From: Bryobacterales bacterium
Lineage (GTDB): Bacteria; Acidobacteriota; Terriglobia; Bryobacterales; Bryobacteraceae
Length of the DNA stretch: 57,972 bases
Direction of reading: 5' to 3'
Assembly (NCBI GenBank): GCA_003142185.1
Contig: PLOR01000049.1
Coordinates: 1-57,972 of the forward strand
Of this stretch, positions 43,840 through 51,342 are shown in pieces; positions within the stretch are counted from its first letter, which is position 1, and each line of letters begins with the position of its first letter. The position numbers and the translations under genes are program-made. The notes beneath the pieces are model-generated. The model did no database searches and was not told where the DNA came from. It was given only the letters and a program-made list of their open reading frames with translations.

Positions 43840-44809
43840 ACAACGGGCGGAGCTTTTCCAGGAAGCCGGCTCCCGTCGTGGCACCGGTTCGGCCGTGACC
43901 GAGAAGGACTTCTGGGTTTGCTGGGTTTTGAAGAGGCTCTTTGCCGATCCGGCCATCAAGGAGCACATCGTTTTCAAAGGAGGCACAACCCTCTCGAAGG
44001 TGTTCGGCATCATCGAACGCTTCTCGGAGGACGTGGATCTTGTCCTGGACTGGCGACTCTTGGGTTTCGGCGAGGGCTTGGAGAACCCGTACCAGGAGTT
44101 TGGGTCGAACACCAAGCAAGACCAGTTTAATCAGCGTTTCAATGAGAAGGCCGCACAGTATATTGCCGGCGAACTGTTGCCGCGTCTCTGTTCGATCTTC
44201 GAGGTGTGCCCGCAGGTCACCGCTGCTATCGATACCCGCGATGCTCAAGCCATTGAAGTCGCGTACCCGGCGGCCTTCTCAGAAACATACCTTCGGCCCA
44301 ACGTGCGTCTGGAAATTGGCCCGCTGGCTTCTTGGGTTCCCTCCGCGCCACATGTGATCCGGCCCTATGCGGCAGACGTTTTTCCGGAACTCTTCACGGA
44401 ACCAGCCTGTCCTGTGGTGGCGATTGCCGCCGAGCGGACGTTCTGGGAGAAAGCCACAATCCTTCATCAGCAGGCGCACCGCACCGGCGTGATGCCCCCG
44501 CGATACTCGCGTCACTATTACGATCTCCACCGACTCGCGCACAGTCCTGTCAAGGATGCCGCTCTGCACGCATGGGACCTTCTGAGGGATGTCGTCGAAT
44601 TCAAGCAGAGATTTTACCCGTGCGGGTGGGCGAACTATGAACAGGCGCGACCTGGAACGTTTAAGCTGATGCCAGGCGCGCCGCACCGCCGCGATTTAGA
44701 GAAGGACTACGATGCCATGCGGGTGATGATCTTCGGTGAAGTTCCCCAATTCGCCCGCATCATCGAGACTTTGGCAGGGCTGGAAGAGGAGATCAATCAT
44801 CCGCTGTGA
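43811..44809 (+). CDS. abiEii: AbiEii-family nucleotidyltransferase toxin
   Basis: A 332-residue protein with the AbiEii nucleotidyltransferase signature. VFKGGTTLSKVFGIIERFSE followed by DVDLVLD provides the Gly-Gly-Thr and Asp-x-Asp catalytic elements near residues 55-80. Further family segments include AERTFWEKATILHQQAH and SRHYYDLHRLAH. AbiEii proteins are nucleotidyltransferases that cause growth arrest when not countered by AbiEi, and protect cells against phage by abortive infection. The gene appears complete. The downstream sequence immediately becomes an element-derived scar. Confidence 0.9.
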   Translation: MDQVANLPAKQRAELFQEAGSRRGTGSAVTEKDFWVCWVLKRLFADPAIKEHIVFKGGTTLSKVFGIIERFSEDVDLVLDWRLLGFGEGLENPYQEFGSNTKQDQFNQRFNEKAAQYIAGELLPRLCSIFEVCPQVTAAIDTRDAQAIEVAYPAAFSETYLRPNVRLEIGPLASWVPSAPHVIRPYAADVFPELFTEPACPVVAIAAERTFWEKATILHQQAHRTGVMPPRYSRHYYDLHRLAHSPVKDAALHAWDLLRDVVEFKQRFYPCGWANYEQARPGTFKLMPGAPHRRDLEKDYDAMRVMIFGEVPQFARIIETLAGLEEEINHPL

Positions 44810-44838
44810 ACGCCGGTACGCGTTGGCGCAGCGAATCT

Positions 44839-44938
44839 CGGTGATACGGATGGACTACCGGTTGCCCGTCCTCGAAAACGCCACGAGGAATCACGGCGTG
44901 ACGCTGGGTGTAGTTCGTGCTTCAATCGCGCGACCGTG
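44839..44938 (+). pseudogene. Fused fragments of the element's own parA and relaxase genes
   Basis: Bases 44839-44910 match 2905-2976 of the ParA-like gene with one mismatch. Bases 44912-44938 match 5184-5210 of the relaxase gene exactly. The joined order equals a copy of that region with about 2.2 kb deleted. The junction reads through in frame to a stop at 44937. It is a remnant of a second, closely related element module. Confidence 0.88.
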
Positions 44939-44978
44939 AGGACCGAGTACTTGGTTCCGTTCAAAACTTCTTGGGCGA

Positions 44979-45899
44979 TTACGTCTGGCGACGTTCTTAG
45001 ATGTGCCCGCGACGTCCATTGGGCAAATCGGAGGTGGTAAGACGGCGCGGACCGGTGAAATAGACGTTGCGGTAATCCAGAGCCTGCAACGCAAGGGGGA
45101 GGTCCGTGACTTCATTGCCGAGTACGGCCATGTGATAGTCGACGAATGCCACCATCTTTCGGCGTTCACCTTCGAACAGGTTCTGAAACAGGTTAAGGCC
45201 AGATATGTCGTGGGCCTGACCGCAACACCTTACCGCAAGGACGGTCACCAGCCGATCATCTTCATGCAATGCGGCCCCATCCGATTCAACCTAAGTGCCC
45301 GGAAAGCAGCGGAAACCTCCCTGTTCGAGCATTGGGTAGTTCCGCGCCACACAGATTTCAGTCTTCCAGATCCCGGTGCGGAGGTCACCATTCAAGACCT
45401 CTATGCCGCCATGGTCACCGATGCAGTGCGGAATGACCCGATTGTCCGTGATCTGAGGGCGGCACTTCAATCAGGGCGATCGCCTCTTTTGCTTACAGGC
45501 CGAACCGACCATTTGGAGCAGTTGGCCGCCAGACTATCCACAACTACCCAGAACGTCTTTATTCTGCGCGGCGGGATGGGACGGAAGCAGAGGCGCGTGG
45601 CCTTAGCAGCCATCGCTGCCGTGGCGGAGGACGAGCCTCGCGTCATCCTTGCAACCGGCAGCTACATCGGCGAAGGTTTCGACGACGCCCGGCTCGACAC
45701 GCTCCTCCTCGTGATGCCCGTCTCCTGGAAGGGAACGCTCCAGCAGTACGTCGGCCGGTTGCACCGCACCCACCACAACAAGAAGGAGGTGCGGGTATTC
45801 GACTACGTTGATTCCCAGGTTCCGATGCTGGCACGCATGTTCAAGAAGCGGCTCAGCGGTTACGAGGCGATAGGGTATTCTCTGACCGCGCCAGAGTGA
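44979..45899 (+). pseudogene. 5'-truncated SF2 (DEAD/DEAH-like) helicase
   Basis: The reading frame enters family-like sequence at RLATFLDVPATSIGQIGGGK and continues with motif II VIVDECHHLSAFTFEQVL, motif III LTATPYRKDGHQPIIF, the C-terminal RecA-like domain (ILATGSYIGEGFDDARLDTL) and motif VI (QQYVGRLHR). Walker A and everything before it are missing. The sequence directly upstream is the parA/relaxase scar. It is probably non-functional. A GTG at 45003 could still give a 298-residue product without ATP-binding motif I. Full-length relatives are restriction- or repair-type helicases. Confidence 0.82.
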
Positions 45900-46286
45900 C
45901 GCTTCGGCATCGCTGCGCGAATCTTAGGTTGTTCCTGGCCGCCCAAGAAATCCCGCTCAAACCTCGGTTTTGGCGGTTGACAGCTTTCGTTTGTTGACAG
46001 CCTCGTTCAACGTGGGCACCCAAGGCGCGGATGTGCAAATTGCCGAGGAAAAGCTGCTTTTGTGGGTCGATAAGGCCTGGCGGAGCATGACTTGCGAAGT
46101 TCGTGCAATCATCCGGGGCCCAGGCCAGACCGTCCGCTAACCGTCTATGGGTGTTGCGGCTGAGCCGAGGGGCTCGGCCGAGGAGCGCCCAGCGGAAAAG
46201 AGCCGGTCAGGACGCATTGTGAAGGGCCACCAGAGAAAAGATCTCGGAAGAACCACTACAAAAACCACTACAGTTACCAAAAATGA
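45900..46286. other. Non-coding right end of the element
   Basis: No convincing gene is seen. GTTGACAGC occurs twice in the same orientation (45976-45984 and 45993-46001), 17 bp apart. ACCACTACA occurs twice near the end (46252-46260 and 46264-46272), matching the nonamer beside the integrase. These are plausible recombination arm or excisionase sites. Confidence 0.5.
46252..46272. repeat. Two direct ACCACTACA arm-type sites
   Basis: Two copies in the same orientation with a 12-bp period lie about 60 bp from the right att repeat. A single copy lies about 90 bp inside the left att repeat. This end-specific placement fits integrase arm sites. Confidence 0.5.
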
Positions 46287-46312
46287 AGGGCCTTGCTTCT
46301 CGTCAAGGCCCT
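46287..46312 (-). terminator. Rho-independent terminator behind tRNA-Leu
   Basis: AGGGCCTTG and CAAGGCCCT form a 9-bp stem with an 8-base loop. Read on the minus strand, it starts about 20 bp past the tRNA 3' end and is followed by TTCATTTTTGG. Because it lies inside the element, the restored tRNA gene is terminated by element sequence. Confidence 0.75.
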
Positions 46313-46332
46313 ATTAAATTCCTTATAATGTT

Positions 46333-46389
46333 TGGTGCGGAGAGGGGGACTTGAACCCCCACGAGATTGCTCCCGCTAGCACCTCAAGC
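46333..46389. repeat. Right attachment repeat (within tRNA-Leu)
   Basis: These 57 bp are identical to 311-367. They make up the 3' part of the intact tRNA-Leu gene from the anticodon arm to CCA, so the tRNA stays functional after integration. Confidence 0.9.
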
Positions 46390-46419
46390 TAGTGCGTCTG
46401 CCAATTCCGCCACCTCCGC
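46333..46419 (-). tRNA. tRNA-Leu (anticodon GAG)
   Basis: The 87-nt sequence including encoded CCA folds as a class II tRNA. The acceptor GCGGAG pairs with CTCCGC, the D-arm region is GCGGAATTGGCAGACGC, and the anticodon stem-loop is CTAGC-TTGAGGT-GCTAG with GAG at the anticodon. A long variable arm (GCGGGAGCAATCTCGT) and a T-arm with GGGGG/CCCCC and TTCAAGT complete it. It lies 9 bp from the secG stop on the same strand, so co-transcription with secG is possible. It is the integration target of the element. Confidence 0.97.
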
Positions 46420-46428
46420 GTTGCGTGG

Positions 46429-46872
46429 CTATTTCTTATCCGGCGCCGGCTGAGCCGGGATTCGCAGTGGGATCGGCTTCCCGGCGTTCTGCTTGGTCGG
46501 GATCGGGATCTGGATGGTCTGCGATTGCGGCGCCGCCGGAGCCTGCCCGGGAAATCCCGGAGGTGGGATGGCCGGCGCCTGCTTCCTGACCGGAGCGCTC
46601 TTAGTGGAACCGCCCTCCAGAACCGTAGTTCCCAGGCCTGCGTTCCGCGTCGCCAGGATGGAGAGCGAAAGCGAAGTGACCATGAACAGAACCGCCGAAA
46701 TCGTAGTCGCCTTCGACAACAACGTGGCCGAACCACGCGGGCCGAACGCCGTTTGCGAGCCCATACCGCCGAAGGCCCCGGCCAGGTCCGCCGCTTTCCC
46801 GCTCTGCAAGAGGACCACGATGATCAGAAAGACGCAGACCAGGATGTGAATCAGAAGAAAAAGAATATACAT
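46429..46872 (-). CDS. secG: Preprotein translocase subunit SecG
   Basis: A 147-residue protein. The SecG core has a first membrane helix ([18 protein letters not shown]), the conserved loop [20 protein letters not shown] and [14 protein letters not shown], and a second helix ([17 protein letters not shown]). The Pro/Gln-rich C-terminal tail of about 70 residues is longer than in classical SecG but common in this phylum. The ATG at 46872 follows GGAGG. SecG joins SecYE in the inner membrane and assists protein export. tRNA-Leu lies immediately downstream, a frequent gene order. Confidence 0.95.
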   Translation of the reverse strand: MYILFLLIHILVCVFLIIVVLLQSGKAADLAGAFGGMGSQTAFGPRGSATLLSKATTISAVLFMVTSLSLSILATRNAGLGTTVLEGGSTKSAPVRKQAPAIPPPGFPGQAPAAPQSQTIQIPIPTKQNAGKPIPLRIPAQPAPDKK

Positions 46873-46909
46873 GCTGATCCTCCAGTATAAAAGACCGCAT
46901 CACGGCGGG

Positions 46910-48133
46910 TCAAACGGGATGTGCGGGCGAACCCGGGTCCGCCCGGAGTTCAAATCGCCTGGCGGCGTTCGCGGGGAGTTCGCCGCGGCTGCGTTTGAGG
47001 GCGTACATGGCGCGGTCGGCTTCATCCAGGGCTTGGCGGAGGGGCCGCTCACGGGCATCGGCAACGCCCCAACTGAAGGAAATCGGCAGTCCGCCGAATC
47101 CGCGAACCTGGAAATCGCTCAGCCGTTGCTCGAGATCGGCCATGCGCTTGGCCGCCCCCTCGGCAGTCTGGTTCAGGAAAAGGATGACAAATTCGTCGCC
47201 GCCCCAGCGATATGCTTCGTCGTCATGGCGGATGGATCGTTCCAGCAGGTTGCCCACGTTGCGCAGGATCTCGTCGCCCACCAGGTGTCCGTAGCGGTCG
47301 TTGACCTCCTTGAAATTATCCATGTCGCACACCACCACCACGCAGTCCAAGGCGTCCGGCTGTTCCACGCGCCGCGCCAGCGCCGCCTGGTTGAGCAGCC
47401 CGGTGAGCGAATCCAGGTCGCTGCGGTTGCTGTTCTCGCGCCGCAGGGTTTCGACTTCGGCGAGCAGGCCCCGCAGCCGGTCCATTTGCGTCTCGCTCCA
47501 CATCGCCATGGCCGAAAAGGCCATCACGCAATGGAGCGCGAAATCGTAATAGGTTTCGTGATGGAGGTAACGGGCCCAATCCGGCGCATTGCCCCGGTTG
47601 TACATCCACAGAAAGATGAAGGCATGCTCGAAGAACGCCGCCGAAAGGACCACCAGCGAGAACCGGAACATACGAAACCCGAGCCCGCCTTGACGCCGGA
47701 GCCGCAGAAAATTGTACAGGTAGATGAAGCCCAGCAGGAGAGCGTGCGACGAATGGTAAGCTTCCAGCCGGGAGACCATGGCCACGGCGTACACCAGAAT
47801 CACGAACACCGGCAGCAGGGGGATCAGGCGCAGCATCCCGCGCCATTCCTGCAAGCCGGAGCCGAAGCCTGCGCGCGCCGCGGCAATCAGCACGATCGCG
47901 AAAGCAAAATCGAAGGTGGCGTAAGGCGCCAGCCAGCCAATCCCGCCGCGGGAGAGTAACTCGAAGCCGAATATCGTGGCAACCCCGCGCAGCCCCCAGG
48001 CCGCCGCCCACAGGCCGAAATAGACCGCGCGCGACTGGCGCCACAAGAACAGGAAGACGATGCCGAACAGGAGCGAGCCGATTACCTGGATAAAAAACGC
48101 GGTGTAGTCGGCTATCGGGTTGGAGGGATCCAT
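46910..48133 (-). CDS. Membrane-bound GGDEF diguanylate cyclase
   Basis: A 407-residue protein from ATG 48133 with GGAGGAG upstream. About six to seven hydrophobic segments (residues 10-220, for example FIQVIGSLLFGIVFLFLW) are followed by a short coiled coil. The GGDEF domain has DSLTGLLNQAALARR, CDMDNFKEVNDRYGHLVGDE and the active-site motif WGGDEFVILF. The A-site is canonical (GGDEF), so it should make cyclic di-GMP. No RxxD inhibitory site is clear. It starts 4 bp after the ymdB-like stop, so the two genes form one operon. Confidence 0.92.
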   Translation of the reverse strand: MDPSNPIADYTAFFIQVIGSLLFGIVFLFLWRQSRAVYFGLWAAAWGLRGVATIFGFELLSRGGIGWLAPYATFDFAFAIVLIAAARAGFGSGLQEWRGMLRLIPLLPVFVILVYAVAMVSRLEAYHSSHALLLGFIYLYNFLRLRRQGGLGFRMFRFSLVVLSAAFFEHAFIFLWMYNRGNAPDWARYLHHETYYDFALHCVMAFSAMAMWSETQMDRLRGLLAEVETLRRENSNRSDLDSLTGLLNQAALARRVEQPDALDCVVVVCDMDNFKEVNDRYGHLVGDEILRNVGNLLERSIRHDDEAYRWGGDEFVILFLNQTAEGAAKRMADLEQRLSDFQVRGFGGLPISFSWGVADARERPLRQALDEADRAMYALKRSRGELPANAARRFELRADPGSPAHPV

Positions 48134-48137
48134 GCGC

Positions 48138-48917
48138 TCAATCTCCTCCGATGGCGTGGCGGCGCGCGCCGCGCGCTTTGCCGGTGGCCTCGTCCACATC
48201 CACGATCACGGCGTGCAACTCCGCGCCGTGGCGCGCCGCTTCCAGGCGCACCGGCAGCGCGGTCAGGAAACGCTGGAGGGCCAGCCCCGCCTCCACTCCA
48301 ATCACCGACGCATACGGCCCCGTCATGCCGCAATCGGTCTGGTAGGCCGTGCCGCCCGGCAGGATGCGCGTATCGGCGGTGGGAATGTGCGTGTGGGTGC
48401 CGATCACCGCCGAAACCTTACCGTCCAGATACCAGCCCATGGCCATCTTCTCGCTGGTCACTTCCGCGTGGAAATCCAAGAAGCGGACGCGAATCGCCGG
48501 ATCCAGAGCCGCCAGCATCTGGCTGGCCTTGCGAAATGGGCAATCCGTGGCCGGCATGTGCGTGCGCCCTTGCAGATTCAACACGGCGCACTCAACGCCA
48601 TTGCGCGCCCGTACGGTTACCATACCGCAACCCGGCCCTTCCGGGTAGTTGCCAGGGCGCAACAGGCGTGGCTGGCGGGCCAGATAGTCGAGAATCTCGC
48701 GTTTATCCCAAATGTGGTTGCCGCTGGTGAGCACGTCCAGCCCCATGCCGAGAAGTTCTTCCGCGATGGACGGCGTGATGCCGAATCCGCCTGCCGCGTT
48801 TTCCGCGTTGGCAATGGCCAGATCGATCGAGTTGGTTCGGATGATGTCATCGAGATGATCCGCCACGATCCGCCTCCCCGGAGAGGCAAAAACATCCCCA
48901 ATGAAAAGGATATTCAT
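48138..48917 (-). CDS. ymdB: YmdB-family metallophosphoesterase
   Basis: A 259-residue protein from ATG 48917. Motifs of the YmdB/TIGR00282 family are present: MNILFIGDVFASPGRR (metal-binding Asp), ANAENAAGGFG, TSGNHIWDKREIL, LDFHAEVTSEKMAMGWYLDG and GTHTHIPTADTRILPGGTAY. Family members are metal-dependent phosphodiesterases, with 2',3'-cAMP and cyclic-nucleotide activity shown for Bacillus YmdB, which affects biofilm and motility. The link to a downstream diguanylate cyclase in the same operon is noteworthy. Identification is strong; the substrate is not proven. Confidence 0.92.
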   Translation of the reverse strand: MNILFIGDVFASPGRRIVADHLDDIIRTNSIDLAIANAENAAGGFGITPSIAEELLGMGLDVLTSGNHIWDKREILDYLARQPRLLRPGNYPEGPGCGMVTVRARNGVECAVLNLQGRTHMPATDCPFRKASQMLAALDPAIRVRFLDFHAEVTSEKMAMGWYLDGKVSAVIGTHTHIPTADTRILPGGTAYQTDCGMTGPYASVIGVEAGLALQRFLTALPVRLEAARHGAELHAVIVDVDEATGKARGARRHAIGGD

Positions 48918-48980
48918 TTGCTGATTTCTCACCTTAGCACGTAGCCGCGGTGGGAGCCGCGGGTCTGGCCGCATCGGCCG

Positions 48981-49247
48981 CTATTGCAGCCGGGGGCGGT
49001 CCTGCTCGTTCAGCACGAGACCGTCGAAGATGGCCAGAACCTGCTTGCGGTAGCCGTAGACGCGGCGCAGGCTCTCGCGGAATGGAATCTCGAAATCTTT
49101 GGCCTGCATCCACTTTTCGATCATCGAGCGAGGCACGTCGATATCCTGGCGCAGTGTTTCCACGTCATGCCCGCGGAGGAACAGGCCGTAGAAAAAGGCG
49201 GCCTCGCGCTGCGGGGCTAATGGATCGAAGTCGTCTCTCGCCGTCAT
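48981..49247 (-). CDS. Small conserved-looking hypothetical protein
   Basis: An 88-residue protein from MTARDDFDPLAPQREAAFFY. It is helical and charged, with GLFLRGHDVETLRQDIDVPR reading like a small HTH, and ESLRRVYGYRKQVLAIFDGL. No family is named with confidence. It lies upstream of the ymdB-like gene on the same strand and may be its operon partner. An in-frame upstream start at 49298 is less likely. Confidence 0.65.
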   Translation of the reverse strand: MTARDDFDPLAPQREAAFFYGLFLRGHDVETLRQDIDVPRSMIEKWMQAKDFEIPFRESLRRVYGYRKQVLAIFDGLVLNEQDRPRLQ

Positions 49248-49348
49248 ACTCAACTCAGCGAAAATGTAAGTATACCTGGGGTCCGAACCGCACGGCAAGT
49301 GCCAGGACGCACACCGGGGATTAGCATGGCGCGGGAGGCGCCGCGGGC

Positions 49349-49954
49349 CTAACGCAATCGTCCGATTTTGTCCGGGGGCCAGTAGATGAACACGGCTTTG
49401 CCGTAAATGCTTTTGCGCTGCACATAGCCCCAGGAGCGGCTGTCGCTCGACTGCGAGCGGTGATCCCCCAGAACGAAATACATGTCCGGCGGCACCACTT
49501 CGTCTCTTGCGTTGGCGCCCGGCGGCCAGGAAATGGTGTCGCGGTATTGCCGGGGGACGTAATCCTCTTCGAGCGGGCGGCCGTTGACGAGAACCGTGCC
49601 AGCATCGATGCGCACGCGGTCCCCGGGCAGGCCGATCACCCGCTTGATGTAGGACTTGTTCTCGTCATAGTGAAAGACCACGGTATCGCCGCGGCCGATT
49701 CCGCCCAGTCCGAAGAGGTAGGTGAATTTGTTGATGAAGATGCGCTCCTGGTCGGTGAGCGCCGGCTCCATGCTGGTTCCTTCCACTTTGACGGGCTGGT
49801 AGATGAAAACGATCAACACCACCGCGATGAGCACGGAAAACGCCAGGTCGCGCAACCAGGCCAGCGCGCTGCCGATGCCGAAGCGCACTGGGCGCGCGTT
49901 CGATTGGTCCGGAGGAAGCGGCGGGATGGCGTCGGGGCTTTGTCCGGCAGGCAT
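49349..49954 (-). CDS. lepB: Signal peptidase I
   Basis: A 201-residue protein from ATG 49954; a longer version to 50017 is possible. One N-terminal membrane anchor (LRDLAFSVLIAVVLIVFIYQ) is followed by box B with the catalytic Ser (VEGTSMEPAL), box D with the catalytic Lys (YIKRVIGLPGDRV) and box E (VLGDHRSQSSDSRSWGYV). It cleaves signal peptides from exported preproteins at the outer face of the inner membrane. Its many likely substrates include the exported proteins of the kinase island. Monocistronic by spacing. Confidence 0.95.
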   Translation of the reverse strand: MPAGQSPDAIPPLPPDQSNARPVRFGIGSALAWLRDLAFSVLIAVVLIVFIYQPVKVEGTSMEPALTDQERIFINKFTYLFGLGGIGRGDTVVFHYDENKSYIKRVIGLPGDRVRIDAGTVLVNGRPLEEDYVPRQYRDTISWPPGANARDEVVPPDMYFVLGDHRSQSSDSRSWGYVQRKSIYGKAVFIYWPPDKIGRLR

Positions 49955-50167
49955 TCCGTATGCATTATAGACGTTCCCGGCCAGGCTGCGGTTGCCCGCA
50001 CGGACGCTCCACAGCACCGAGGCGCGCCGCCTGGAATTAAAACTGCTTCTCTACGCGTCGGCGGACCGAAACGCCGCGTTTTCGGTGATCCAGGTTCCTT
50101 GGTGTGGGGCTTTCGCCGCCACGCCGTGCCAGTCCGGATACAGTTGTAACTCGACGGAGACGACCTC

Positions 50168-51040
50168 ATGTTCGATCGCTCGATGCCTATTCCGCTGGCA
50201 AGTCTGTGCGCACTCGTTTGCATTACCGCGCCGTCCCTGCGCGCCGGCGACGATCCAAAAGAAATACTCCGCCGCGCCCTGAACGTGAATTCCCACAACC
50301 ATGAACTGGCGCTCGCCTACACCTACGTCGAGCGCGACGAGCAGCGCACGCTCGACAAGGCTGGTGCGGTTGCGCAACGCAAGTCCACTACCTGGGATGT
50401 CATCCCCCTGCGGGAGGAATCGCACTATCGGCGCCTGATCCAGCGCGACGACAAGCCGCTCTCGCCCAAGGAGGAGCAGCAGCAGGCGGCCGCTCGTCAG
50501 AAGCAGGAAGCGGAACGCCAGCGAATCAAGGCGTCGCGCGACGCGCAGACACCCGAGCAGCGCAAGAAGCGCCTCGACGCCAAAGAGCACGCCCGCCAGC
50601 GGGAGCAGCGGGAAATCGACGACGTTGTCGACGGGCTCGATCTCCGTCTGGCGGGAGAAGAACGGATCGATGGAGTGCCCGTATGGGTGATCGAGGGTGC
50701 ACCGCAGCCAGGCTACAAGTTCCAGTCCAACGATTTGGCCCGCGTCCTCGGCAAGATGAAGGGCCGCGTCTGGATCGCGAAAGGCGACTGTCAGCCGGTC
50801 AGAATCGACGCGGAAACCATCGACAGCATCTCGTTTGGCGTGGTTCTCGGACGCCTCAACAAAGGCATGCGGGTTCACCTGGAGTACACATATATCAACG
50901 GCGAGGTCTGGCTGCCCAAGCACATGGCCTTCAGCGCCTCAGGCCGCGTCTTATTCAAAGGCCTGCGCATGGAAGGCGATTCCGCCTATAGCGACTACAA
51001 GAAGTTCTCCGTCGATTCCCGCATCGTGAGCAACGAGTAG
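50168..51040 (+). CDS. Exported LolA-like (outer-membrane lipoprotein-sorting fold) protein
   Basis: A 290-residue protein. The signal peptide (IPLASLCALVCITAPSLRAG) is followed by a helical charged section (about 95-150, many Gln, Arg, Glu). A beta-rich part (KMKGRVWIAKGDCQPVRIDA and SFGVVLGRLNKGMRVHLEYT) resembles the half-barrel of LolA/LppX-type proteins. Such proteins bind lipids or lipoproteins in the periplasm. The exact role is unknown. The ATG at 50168 is preceded by a weak GGAGA site. Confidence 0.75.
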   Translation: MFDRSMPIPLASLCALVCITAPSLRAGDDPKEILRRALNVNSHNHELALAYTYVERDEQRTLDKAGAVAQRKSTTWDVIPLREESHYRRLIQRDDKPLSPKEEQQQAAARQKQEAERQRIKASRDAQTPEQRKKRLDAKEHARQREQREIDDVVDGLDLRLAGEERIDGVPVWVIEGAPQPGYKFQSNDLARVLGKMKGRVWIAKGDCQPVRIDAETIDSISFGVVLGRLNKGMRVHLEYTYINGEVWLPKHMAFSASGRVLFKGLRMEGDSAYSDYKKFSVDSRIVSNE

Positions 51041-51342
51041 CCGTGAAGAATCGCCGATCAGCTCGCACGTGCCCTCCACTCGCGGCGTTCGCTGAGCGCT
51101 CACCGCTTGGCGAGGAGAGCGACCAATGCCGCAATCGCCGATAAGCCCTGTCCCGTTATCTTGAACAACGGCATCAGTCGCCCTTCTCACGGTCCAGATT
51201 TGCAATCCATTTACCACCCTCCAACCCCATCTATCGGCGGGAAGTCGCGGGAACATCAGTGTGCGCGATCTGGCACAGCGGGGCGCCGCGGGCACTTGGT
51301 GCCAACCCGTCCGCCGCGATGGCGCACCAGTTTTGGCCCATA
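51041..51342. other. Intergenic region without recognised gene
   Basis: About 300 bp between the LolA-like gene and the HemQ-family gene. No RNA gene or clear hairpin was identified. It probably contains the promoter of the downstream gene. Confidence 0.4.

Larger units (their letters stand above)
311..46389. mobile_element. Integrative mobilizable element in tRNA-Leu(GAG) carrying a kinase island
   Basis: The element lies between two identical 57-bp direct repeats, one of which completes the 3' part of tRNA-Leu. A full tyrosine recombinase sits just inside the left repeat, followed by an excisionase-like HTH protein, a ParA-like ATPase and a MobF relaxase. This order is typical of tRNA-targeted integrative elements. 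No coupling protein, VirB4 or other conjugation pore gene is visible, so transfer would need a helper. Cargo is a roughly 35-kb Ser/Thr kinase signalling cluster plus an AbiE-like pair. A deletion scar near the right end contains pieces of the element's own parA and relaxase genes, suggesting an earlier tandem copy or related element. Repeat identity is seen directly; mobility is inferred. Confidence 0.85.
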
